Assembly: GCF_004614195.1 (NCBI RefSeq) | Contig: NZ_SPUM01000140.1 | Location: 1 to 64,000 of the forward strand | DNA: 64,000 nt | Reading direction: 5' to 3' | Source of the DNA: Massilia horti | Lineage (GTDB): Bacteria; Pseudomonadota; Gammaproteobacteria; Burkholderiales; Burkholderiaceae_D | Shown: positions 33,398-41,346 of the stretch, piece by piece | Numbering within the stretch: position 1 is the stretch's first letter | Layout of the letters: every line of letters starts with the position of its first letter | Notes under the pieces: model-generated | Seen by the model: only the letters and a program-made list of their open reading frames with translations | Told to the model about the DNA's origin: nothing | Database searches by the model: none | Position numbers and translations under genes: made by a program

Positions 33398-35548
33398 CTA
33401 GCCGAAGTACGGCATGTAGTTGATGCCGTTCTGGATGCTGCCGATCACCTGCGCCTGGTTCTCCGGGCTTTCGCTGAAGGAAGCCAGCACTTCGGCACGG
33501 GTCACATTGTGCAAAGCATCGAGCCACCACTGGAAACCTTCACCATCCGGCTCGCGGTGCAGCACGTGATGGTACAGCTGGGTGAGGAAGTTTTCGTCTG
33601 AAAGATCGGCCCCGTACTTGTCAAGGTACTCCTGGCTGGTCAGGAAGGACTCGGCGACATGATAGAGCGTGACGCCGTTATCCAATGCTTGCATCCAGAA
33701 TCCAAGGCCATCAAGGTCCGGGGCGCGGTCGAACGCGGCGCGGTACAGGCGATAAGCCTGGCCGGCCGCGCCGTCGATGTCCAGCGCCAGCCAGGTATCG
33801 TCGCCGAAATGGAGGCGTTCGACGTTGATCAGCCGGTCCTGTGTGCCGGCGTTGTCGGTCACCACCACGCCGAGCGCGTCGCGCGCAATCGTGTAGCTGG
33901 CGGGCGCGCCGCTGTAATTGACCGTATCGAGCCCCACGCCACCGTCGTAGGCGTGGCTGCCCGGACCGAGCGACACCACGTCGTTGCCGTCGGTGCCGTT
34001 GCCGTTCAGGGCGCTCGAGATCGAGAACGCGAGGTTCGCGGTCGCGCTGGTCGCGTTGTCCGCCAGGTCGACCGAGAGCACCTGCACGTCATAGGCGCCA
34101 TCAGGCAGCGGAGCCGGGCTCAGCTTCCAGTTGCCGTGCGCATCGACCGTCGTGCGCCCGATTTCCTTGTGGTCGCTGCTGCGCACCAGCTCGATGGTGG
34201 CGCCTGCCTCACCGGTTCCGAAAAATACCGGCTGGTTGCTGCCGGCCGTACTGGCCACGCTGGCGGTCGGAATGGCGGGCGGGGTCGCGTCGATGTTGAA
34301 GACGACGCTGGCGCTGGCCTTTGATGTGTAGCCGGCGGCGTCGGTGGCCTTGGCGTACACGGAATAATTCAGGCCATCCGCGAACGGCGTCGTGACCACC
34401 TGCCAGATGCCGCTGGCGTCGGCCTTGGTCGTGGCCACCACCTTGTCGCCATAATAGACGGTGACGGTGGCATTGGCCTGGGCCTCGCCGCTGACCGTCG
34501 GTGCATTGCCCTTCGCATAGCCAGCCGCGTTCAGGCTGACCGTGAGCTTGGGCGGCGCCGGCGGCGCGGCGGGGCTTAGCGCCTGGGCGAGCTGGTAGGT
34601 GCCATCGCTGAAGCGGAATAATTCGATCGAGCGCAAGATGTCGATGCCGTCGATTCCACTTCGCACCAGCAAGTCGCCGTTGGCAAACTGGCTGAAGGTG
34701 TAGTCGCTGCGCGGGCCACGGAAAACCACCGTGTCGATGCCGTCGCCGCCGTCAATGAAGTCGTTGCCGCCGTCGCCCTCGAGGATGTCGTCGTATGGTG
34801 TGCCGATCAGGATGTCGGCGCCGCTGGTGCCCGTGAAGTAGCGAGCGCCGGTGGTCGAGTTGATGCCGACCGCGCCGCGCAGGCCGTCGCCGCCATACAA
34901 CCAGTTCAGGGCCGCAATGTCATACTGGCTGTACGTGGTGTGCGGGGCGCCCCACACGGTGTACGACATGAGCGTGTTGTCGATGTTGTCCAAAAACTTC
35001 GGCAGCACCGGGGTGTCGGCCGGGTCGTCGGCCTCGAGGAAAGGATGCTTGAGGCCGAGCGCGTGGCCCAGTTCGTGCAGCAACGTCTCGTAGCCGAAGC
35101 CGCCCGGCGTCAGGTTGCTGTTGTAGGCGTACCACTCCATGTTGTCCAGGTAGACGTAGGCGTTGGCCTGGTAGGTGCCGAGCTCGTTGGTGATTCTGTT
35201 GTAGCTGTATCCGGCGTTCCAGCTGCACTCGCCGGCCGTCTTCGGTCCGGCGATATCCTTGTAGGCAAAGTGAATTTGCGCGGCGTTTCCGTTGTCCGTC
35301 AGGGCAAACTGGATCCCGGTGATTTGGGTGAGGTAGTCCAGTGCGGTGATCACGCACGCCTGTTGGGCGGCGTTGAACGCCTCCAGCCCGGCCGTCCCGG
35401 CCTCGGTCCCGGCGGTGATCGAAAAGGTGTAGAACAGGGTATTGTTGGTACCGGTCTGGTAATTCCAGCCGGGGCCCTTGCTGAGCAAGGCGTCGATATA
35501 CCAGAGCCCGGACAGTGGCGGGGTGCGGACGTCGGAAACGGTTGCCAT
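33398..35548 (-). CDS. Secreted M10 metalloprotease with RTX, Ig-like and DUF4214 domains
   Basis: A 716-residue exoprotein. Residues 1-225 are a serralysin-like M10 domain with zinc site His158-Glu159, His162 and His168 in HELGHALGLKHP and the Met-turn at LMSYT. Residues 240-275 carry RTX nonapeptides (GADILIGTPYDDILEGDGGN). Residues 335-520 form two Ig-like beta domains. A second short RTX-like segment (GTDGNDVVSLGPG) follows near 525, and residues 595-716 form a DUF4214 domain. There is no Sec signal peptide, so type I secretion is expected; no T1SS genes are in the window. A duplicate of the 3' end lies at 32561. Confidence 0.93.
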   Translation of the reverse strand: MATVSDVRTPPLSGLWYIDALLSKGPGWNYQTGTNNTLFYTFSITAGTEAGTAGLEAFNAAQQACVITALDYLTQITGIQFALTDNGNAAQIHFAYKDIAGPKTAGECSWNAGYSYNRITNELGTYQANAYVYLDNMEWYAYNSNLTPGGFGYETLLHELGHALGLKHPFLEADDPADTPVLPKFLDNIDNTLMSYTVWGAPHTTYSQYDIAALNWLYGGDGLRGAVGINSTTGARYFTGTSGADILIGTPYDDILEGDGGNDFIDGGDGIDTVVFRGPRSDYTFSQFANGDLLVRSGIDGIDILRSIELFRFSDGTYQLAQALSPAAPPAPPKLTVSLNAAGYAKGNAPTVSGEAQANATVTVYYGDKVVATTKADASGIWQVVTTPFADGLNYSVYAKATDAAGYTSKASASVVFNIDATPPAIPTASVASTAGSNQPVFFGTGEAGATIELVRSSDHKEIGRTTVDAHGNWKLSPAPLPDGAYDVQVLSVDLADNATSATANLAFSISSALNGNGTDGNDVVSLGPGSHAYDGGVGLDTVNYSGAPASYTIARDALGVVVTDNAGTQDRLINVERLHFGDDTWLALDIDGAAGQAYRLYRAAFDRAPDLDGLGFWMQALDNGVTLYHVAESFLTSQEYLDKYGADLSDENFLTQLYHHVLHREPDGEGFQWWLDALHNVTRAEVLASFSESPENQAQVIGSIQNGINYMPYFG

Positions 35549-35640
35549 CTAGTTGCCTTTTTGAAATAATTTCTTGAGGGAATTATTTCTTGCTATTTGG
35601 CAAAAGTCAACCAGGATTTGTAACCGCTCCGGCTAGCGCG

Positions 35641-37701
35641 CTAGGCTTTGGGGGTGGCAAGCAGTGCCTTCAGGTTGGCCAAGCGCTCCTTCGGCGTCAG
35701 CACTTCCGTTTCCTTGGGCGGCGCGTCGCCTTCGTCCAGCGCCATCTCCTTGATGAAGCGCGACGGTTCGCAATTGACCAGTTCGCCTGCGCGCTTGCGG
35801 CGCTTGCACCAGGTGATATGCAGGCTGCGCTGGGCACGCGTGATGCCCACGTACATCAGGCGCCGCTCTTCCTGAATGCGCGCGGCGATCGACTCGACCG
35901 ACGCGTCGGGGTCGCCCTTGTGCGGCAGAATCCCTTCCTCGCAGCCGACCAGGTACACGTGCGGATACTCCAGGCCTTTGGATGCATGCAGGGTCGACAT
36001 GCGCACCGCGTCGGGCTCCTCGTCCTGGCCTTCCAGCATCGACATCAGGGCCACCATCTGCGTCAGTTCCAGCAGGTTCTTTTCCTCGCCGTCGCGCTCG
36101 CGGCCGCCGCGGCCGCGGTCCTTGAGCCAGTTGGTGAACTCGAGCACGTTCTGCCACTTGCCCTGGGCGGCGCGGTCGTCGAAGCTTTCGTACAGGTAGT
36201 GCTCGTAGTTGATCTCTTTCATCATATCGTCAAGCAACTCGGCCGCGTTGTCGCCGCTGCCCGACGGTCCCGGGCGCGTGGCGCGGTCTTCCAGCGCATT
36301 GATCCAGTGGCAGAACTCGCGCAGCGGAATCAGCTGGCGGTCCTGCAGCGTGGCTTCGATACCACCCTTCAAGGCGGCCTCGAACAGCGAACAGTTCCAC
36401 TGCTTGGAAAATTCGCCCAGCTTTTCCAGCGTGGTCATGCCGACCCCGCGCTTGGGGGTGGTGATGGCGCGGATGAAGGCCGGGTCGTCGTCCTGGTTGG
36501 CGATCAGGCGCAGGTAGGCGATGATGTCCTTGATCTCGGCCTTGTCGAAAAAGCTCTGCCCGCCCGAAATCGTGTACGGGATGCGCTCCTTGCGCAGCGC
36601 CTGTTCGATCACGCGCGCCTGATGGTTGCCGCGATACAGGATCGCGAAATCGGACCACTTGTTCTTGCGCTGGAAATGGTCGGCCGAGATCATGATCGCC
36701 ACCTGGTCGGCCTCCTGATCGTCGTTCTGCATGCCGAGTACCTGGATCGGTTCGCCCAGGCCGTGCTCGGACCACAGCGATTTTTCGAACAGCTTGGGAT
36801 TGTTCCCGATCACCGCGTTGGCCGCCTGCAGGATGCGCGTGGTCGAGCGGTAGTTCTGTTCGAGCTTGATCACCTGCAGGTCCGGAAAGTCGGTCTGCAG
36901 CGTCTTGAGGTTTTCCACCGACGCGCCGCGCCAGGCGTAGATCGCCTGGTCGTCGTCGCCCACGGCGGTGAACATCGGCTTCTTGCCCAGGCCCGTGACC
37001 AGCAGCTTGACCAGCTCGTACTGGCAGGTGTTGGTGTCCTGGTACTCGTCCATCAACAGGTAGCGCAGGCGGCGCTGCCAGCGGTCGCGGATCGGTTCGT
37101 TATTGCGAAACAGCTCCACCGGCAGGCGGATCAGGTCGTCGAAGTCGACCGCCTGGTAAGCCTGCAGGGTCGCCAGGTAGCTGCGGTAGACGCGCGCGGC
37201 CTGGGCTTCGTCCTCATCCTTGGCATTCCTGATCGCGACCTCGGGGTCGACCAGGCCGTTCTTCCACAGTGAGATCGCGGTCTGGATGCGGCGGATCTCC
37301 TGCTTGTCGGTGGTGATCGCCAAATCCGAGACGACGGTGTAGCAGTCGTCGCTGTCCATGATCGAGAACTTGTCCTTCAGGCCCACCCCGGCCGCTTCCT
37401 GGCGCAGGATCTTCACCCCCAGCGAGTGAAAGGTCGAGACCGTCAGCTGCTTGGCCTGCTTGGGCTGCTTGAGCAGCTTGCCGATCCGCTCCTGCATCTC
37501 GACCGCCGCCTTGTTGGTGAACGTGAGCGCGGCGATGGTGCGCGGGTCGTAGCCGCGGTCTTCGATCATGTACGCGATCTTCTGGGTGATCACGCGCGTC
37601 TTGCCCGAGCCGGCGCCGGCCAGCACCAGGCAGGGGCCGTCGAGATACAACACGGCTTCGCTTTGCGGCCCGTTCAGGCCGAACTTCGGTGCGTTGGACA
37701 T
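35641..37701 (-). CDS. rep: ATP-dependent DNA helicase Rep
   Basis: A 686-residue UvrD/Rep superfamily 1 helicase. Walker A is AGAGSGKT with Lys34, and downstream motifs are present (TFTNKAAVEMQERI, DEYQDTNTCQYELVKLL, VGDDDQAIYAWRGA, LEQNYRSTTRIL, STLHASKGLEYPHVYLVG). The sequence and the length fit Rep, the 3'-5' helicase that helps forks pass protein blocks. It stands alone between an exoprotease and a hypothetical gene. Confidence 0.95.
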   Translation of the reverse strand: MSNAPKFGLNGPQSEAVLYLDGPCLVLAGAGSGKTRVITQKIAYMIEDRGYDPRTIAALTFTNKAAVEMQERIGKLLKQPKQAKQLTVSTFHSLGVKILRQEAAGVGLKDKFSIMDSDDCYTVVSDLAITTDKQEIRRIQTAISLWKNGLVDPEVAIRNAKDEDEAQAARVYRSYLATLQAYQAVDFDDLIRLPVELFRNNEPIRDRWQRRLRYLLMDEYQDTNTCQYELVKLLVTGLGKKPMFTAVGDDDQAIYAWRGASVENLKTLQTDFPDLQVIKLEQNYRSTTRILQAANAVIGNNPKLFEKSLWSEHGLGEPIQVLGMQNDDQEADQVAIMISADHFQRKNKWSDFAILYRGNHQARVIEQALRKERIPYTISGGQSFFDKAEIKDIIAYLRLIANQDDDPAFIRAITTPKRGVGMTTLEKLGEFSKQWNCSLFEAALKGGIEATLQDRQLIPLREFCHWINALEDRATRPGPSGSGDNAAELLDDMMKEINYEHYLYESFDDRAAQGKWQNVLEFTNWLKDRGRGGRERDGEEKNLLELTQMVALMSMLEGQDEEPDAVRMSTLHASKGLEYPHVYLVGCEEGILPHKGDPDASVESIAARIQEERRLMYVGITRAQRSLHITWCKRRKRAGELVNCEPSRFIKEMALDEGDAPPKETEVLTPKERLANLKALLATPKA

Positions 37702-37812
37702 GGGAAATTTCGTGGAGGGTAGCCCTGCATTCTAACGAATTCAGGGCTGTCGCGCTAAAACGGCCTGCGTGAAAAAGCCGCCATGCACTGTTCCCAATGC
37801 CGCCGCAATGGC

Positions 37813-38682
37813 TCAGCCGAAGCGCGCCAGGTACTGGTCGAGCAGGCCGGGCAGGTGCGGCGCGTAGCGGGCCAGCTCGGCCTCGCTGTGCGGCGACTGC
37901 CAGTCGTCCTTCCACATGACCCGTTCGCCGCCCGGCACCGCCAGCCCGCCCAGCACGTGTTCCTCCCGCCGGTAGTCGCACACCACGCCCCAGTGAAAGT
38001 CGCGCCGGTAGCCCCGGCGCACGTTGCCCAGCCCAAAATCGACAATGACCGCCTCGTCGATGATGCAGGCGGCGTGGCCGTCGATCTGGCCCGGCGAGGC
38101 CAAGCCCTGCCCGCCCAGCAGGTAGCGCAGCTTGTCACGGGTGATCTCGACGTAGCATGAGGCCACGCGCGCGGTATGCCCGTGCGCCTCGGCCAGTCGT
38201 GCGACAAGCGAGGCCATGAGGAAGCAAACCGCGCCGAAGTTATGCAGGTACAGCCAGCCCATGTCGTAGACGCGGTCGTACAACGACTGCGCGAACGCGG
38301 CCAGCTCCGGATCGCTGGCGGCCACCAGCAGCTGCTCGCTGCGCAGGTTCTGGCGCACGATGAACCGGCTTTCGAACTCGCGGCCGTACTGGTCGAGCAA
38401 CGCGACGAAGCGGCCGGTGGGGCGCACCGCGGTGCTGTCGTCGAGCTCGACCAGGTCGGCCTCGGCCATGCGGCGCACGTGGGCAAGCACCTGGTCCGGT
38501 GGATACGGCAGGCCACCTGCCAGCGTGTCGAAGGGAAGGTCGTGCCCGGAGGCCAGGTCGTTACCCAATTTGAGGAACAGGTCGTAGCCGAGCATCGAAT
38601 CGGTGCAGGGGACGTGTTCGACCACCCAATTACGCACCTGTACGACGCTTTGCACCAGAGGGGGGACGCGATCAATTTGCAT
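37813..38682 (-). CDS. Hypothetical protein, possible winged-helix plus transglutaminase-like fold
   Basis: A 289-residue protein not assigned to a family. Residues 20-100 could form a winged helix-turn-helix (SMLGYDLFLKLGNDLASG, then PPDQVLAHVRRMAEADLVEL and a basic beta wing). Residues 150-240 contain a Cys, His and Asp order (ARVASCYVEIT, DGHAACIIDEAVIVDFGLG) that resembles transglutaminase-like folds; this is a weak resemblance. It is preceded by a 170-base A/T-rich gap shared with the divergent AtaL-like gene. A longer Arg/Ser/Thr-rich frame on the same strand is an artefact. Confidence 0.7.
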   Translation of the reverse strand: MQIDRVPPLVQSVVQVRNWVVEHVPCTDSMLGYDLFLKLGNDLASGHDLPFDTLAGGLPYPPDQVLAHVRRMAEADLVELDDSTAVRPTGRFVALLDQYGREFESRFIVRQNLRSEQLLVAASDPELAAFAQSLYDRVYDMGWLYLHNFGAVCFLMASLVARLAEAHGHTARVASCYVEITRDKLRYLLGGQGLASPGQIDGHAACIIDEAVIVDFGLGNVRRGYRRDFHWGVVCDYRREEHVLGGLAVPGGERVMWKDDWQSPHSEAELARYAPHLPGLLDQYLARFG

Positions 38683-38852
38683 ACGTGATAATTGTTAAAC
38701 TTTCAAGTTACCAAATGTTTCGCATAGTTTGCCTTAAAAGAAAATTTCTTTACGTAAATTTTTGTATCAATGTAATACAGCATCCTGCTGGCGTCCCCAA
38801 GGCGCGCAATCGGTTACCATCGCAGCTTCGCGCCGTTTTGAGAGTACGCACC

Positions 38853-39332
38853 ATGAAATTCGAACACCTGATTGAAATTAACGACCCGAAGAACCCCCTG
38901 ATCGAGGCGATCACGCGCGAACAGCTCTGGCGCGGGCTGGTGCTGCGCGCCGAGTCGCCGACCACGTTCATGCCGCAGCTGGACGATTGCGTGGTCAAAG
39001 AGCGCAGCGAGAGCGGCTTCACGCGCAGCCTGCACTTTGGCGACCTGGTGGTGCGCGACAAGGTATTCCTGACGCCGCTGCAGCAGGTGCGCTACGAGGT
39101 GCCGGCCCAGGGCGAGATCAGCGCCTCGACGCTGACCATGACGATCGAGGCCCCGGTCGAAGGCGCACTGCTGGTGCGCTTTTGCTACGACGACGGGCAT
39201 GACGCGCTGGCCGATGCAGCCAACGAGATGTATGACGAATTCAGGAAATCGGCCTACCAGGAAGCTGACATCGACACCATCCGCATCCTGCGCGAACTGG
39301 CGGCGCAAGGAAAGCTCGACGCAAACCACTGA
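38853..39332 (+). CDS. AtaL-like (DUF1857) SRPBCC-fold protein
   Basis: A 159-residue protein whose opening MKFEHLIEINDPKNPLIEAI and the later LTREQLW-type and EGALLVRFCYDDG segments match the DUF1857/AtaL-like family, a START-type ligand-binding fold. No signal peptide or membrane helix. The chosen ATG is where similarity starts; upstream in-frame codons are A/T-rich leader. It converges on the dehydrogenase at 39338 with only 5 bases between stops. Ligand unknown. Confidence 0.85.
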   Translation: MKFEHLIEINDPKNPLIEAITREQLWRGLVLRAESPTTFMPQLDDCVVKERSESGFTRSLHFGDLVVRDKVFLTPLQQVRYEVPAQGEISASTLTMTIEAPVEGALLVRFCYDDGHDALADAANEMYDEFRKSAYQEADIDTIRILRELAAQGKLDANH

Positions 39333-39337
39333 CCGGG

Positions 39338-40777
39338 TCAGGTACCCGGCTCCGAGTCGGCCGCGTCGACCCCGGACTCGCCCCTGACCAGATTGGCCGC
39401 CAAGTCGCGCAGGGCAGTGCGCACGCCCTCCTCGACCACCGGATGGTAGAACGGCATGGCCAGCATCTGCTGCACGCACATCCCCGCCTGGCAGGCCCAT
39501 GCCAGCGTGTGCGCCAGGTGCTCGGCACGTGGCGCAATCATTTCCGCCCCCAGGAAGCGCCCGCTTCCGTACTCCCCATACACGCGCAGCAGCCCGCGGT
39601 TCTGCAGCATGACCCGGCTGCGGCCCTGGTTCTCGAACGAGGCCGCGCCCACCGCAAATTTCGGCATGCCGCAGGCGCACAGCGCGCGGTAGCCTTCGCC
39701 CAGTACGGCGATGTTCGGCTCGGTGAAGGCGATCGTCAGCGGCGTGCGGCGCAGGCCCGGGCGCACGTCCGGGTAGCGGCCTGCATTCTCGCCCGCGATC
39801 TTGCCCTGGTCGGCCGCCTCCGGCAGCACCGGCCGCTCGTCGCTGGCGTCGCCCGCGATGAAGATATGGCTCGAGCCGCACTGCATCGTGCGGCTGTCGA
39901 ACAGCGGCACCCCGTTCGCGCCAAGCGCAAGGCCGGTGTGCTCCAGGCCCAGGTTCGCCACGTTCGGCGTGCGCCCGGCCGCCACCAGCACGTAGCGAAA
40001 GCGCTCGGTGGACTCCTTGCCCAGCGCATCGGCCCAGGTCAGCGCCACCTGCCCGTCCTCCTGCGCGGCGCGCACCATCCGGGTCTGCAAGCCAAGGGCC
40101 AGCTCGCGCGCAAACAGGCGGGTGGCGGTGTGCAGCACCGCGGGGTCGGTCAACTGGGCCATGCTGCCGCCGCGCGCGAACAGCGTCACGCGTACGCCGA
40201 GCCGTGACAGCGCCTGGCCCAGTTCCAGCCCGATCACGCCGGTGCCGATCACCGCCACCGATTCCGGCAGCTCGGTCAAGTCGAAGAGATCGTCACTGGT
40301 GATGACTCCTGGTCCGCCGCCCACAAGCTCGGGCAGGCGAACCGGCGACGAGCCGGTCGCGATCACGACCCGTGCCGCCTCGATCAACGTATGCTCATCC
40401 ACCTGCAGCGCTTGCGGGCCCGTGAAGCGCGCGCGGCCGCGCAGCTTGTCGGCAGCCGGGATGTCGTCCATACCGTCCAGCACAAAGCCGACAAAACGGT
40501 CGCGTTCGCGCTGCACGCGCTCCATTACCGCGCGGCCGTCGACGCGGATTGTGCCGGCGTGCACGCCAAAGGCGGCGGCCGCATGCAGCATGTGCGCCGC
40601 CTCACTGGCCGCGATCAGGAGCTTGCTCGGCATGCAGCCGACCCGGGCGCAGGTGGTGCCGTAAGGGCCGTTTTCGATGAGCACGGTGCGCGCACCCTGG
40701 GCCCGGGCGGCGCGGTAGGCCGACAGGCCGGCGGTGCCGGCGCCGATCACGGCGACATCGACGTTCAGCTTGTTCAC
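39338..40777 (-). CDS. Dihydrolipoyl dehydrogenase-type flavoenzyme
   Basis: A 479-residue class I pyridine nucleotide-disulfide oxidoreductase. FAD-binding VAVIGAGTAGLSAYRAA opens the protein, the redox-active pair is Cys43/Cys48 in GTTCARVGCMPSK, NAD-binding VAVIGTGVIGLELGQALS follows, and the C-terminal FYHPVVEEG contains the His-Glu catalytic pair. Starts with GTG after GGAGGC. It is not near 2-oxo acid dehydrogenase genes and has no lipoyl domain, so it may serve another role than in a standard complex. Some relatives are annotated as mercuric-reductase-like, but no metal-binding N-terminal domain is present. Confidence 0.9.
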   Translation of the reverse strand: MNKLNVDVAVIGAGTAGLSAYRAARAQGARTVLIENGPYGTTCARVGCMPSKLLIAASEAAHMLHAAAAFGVHAGTIRVDGRAVMERVQRERDRFVGFVLDGMDDIPAADKLRGRARFTGPQALQVDEHTLIEAARVVIATGSSPVRLPELVGGGPGVITSDDLFDLTELPESVAVIGTGVIGLELGQALSRLGVRVTLFARGGSMAQLTDPAVLHTATRLFARELALGLQTRMVRAAQEDGQVALTWADALGKESTERFRYVLVAAGRTPNVANLGLEHTGLALGANGVPLFDSRTMQCGSSHIFIAGDASDERPVLPEAADQGKIAGENAGRYPDVRPGLRRTPLTIAFTEPNIAVLGEGYRALCACGMPKFAVGAASFENQGRSRVMLQNRGLLRVYGEYGSGRFLGAEMIAPRAEHLAHTLAWACQAGMCVQQMLAMPFYHPVVEEGVRTALRDLAANLVRGESGVDAADSEPGT

Positions 40778-40825
40778 GTTGCCTCCGAGGTCGTTTCAAA
40801 AAGAGTGGCGTAGACTCTGACCGGT

Positions 40826-40949
40826 GGCGTAGGGGGCGCGCGGCCGGCGAGGACCTGTGCGCACGCGGTCACGGCATACTGACTTGCGGCTGATGCTCCT
40901 CTACGCGGCATTCGCGAACCGCGTGCGCACAGGTGCGCACCCTACGCCT
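40826..40949. repeat. Dispersed palindromic GTGCGCAC element, copy f (variant arm)
   Basis: The right arm is standard (CCGCGTGCGCACAGGTGCGC up to CCCTACGCC). The left arm is altered to GTAGGGGGCGCGCGGCCGGC followed by GAGGACCTGTGCGCACGCGG. The same alteration, reverse-complemented, is present in copy g at 57407. The centre keeps CTGACTTGCGGCTG. Confidence 0.85.
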
Positions 40950-41042
40950 CCGACCGGACGATACGCCTTTTTCGCGCTTTGCGCTCTCAAGCGTGTCGCC
41001 GGTCGGACCCGACCGGGGAAGGACGTGCATTTGATCGAGGGC

Positions 41043-41325
41043 CTATTCGATCACGAACCGGAACGTGATGTCGAACCCCCATGCCGGATCGATCCCTGCC
41101 GGCTTCGGGTAGCGCTGCAGCGCGCGCTGCGACACCTGCTTGAGGTTGTCCACGAAGGTACCGGTCGATTTGCGCTCAAGCTTGACGTCGCGATTGAAGA
41201 TGCCTTCGAGCTTGAATTCCTTGGTATTGCCCGACATGAGCTCGATGCGGTCCATTCCGGGCATGAAGCGCAGCACGTAGTCACCGCCTCCAGTGTGCTT
41301 TTTTCATGCGGAACTTCTGATTCAT
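41043..41325 (-). pseudogene. Small hypothetical gene with an apparent +1 frameshift
   Basis: From the ATG at 41325 the frame reads MNQKFRMKKAHWRR and stops. One base shift at the run of six As (41299-41304, T on the plus strand) joins MNQKFRMKK to HTGGGDYVLRFMPGMDR and to a good 85-residue tail that ends at 41043 (ELMSGNTKEFKLEGIFNR, PAGIDPAWGFDITFRFVIE). With five As the gene would be intact at about 93 residues. It begins 21 bases after the priA stop and is probably in the same transcript. No family recognised. Sequencing error, real mutation or slippage are all possible. Confidence 0.65.
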
Positions 41326-41346
41326 TGTTTCTTGCTTTTTGCGTTC

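Noticed and set aside
37755-38675. A 306-codon frame on the same strand as the hypothetical gene at 37813
   Set aside because: Ser/Thr/Arg/Cys-rich shifted reading of the same DNA; the 37813 frame has the better protein character.
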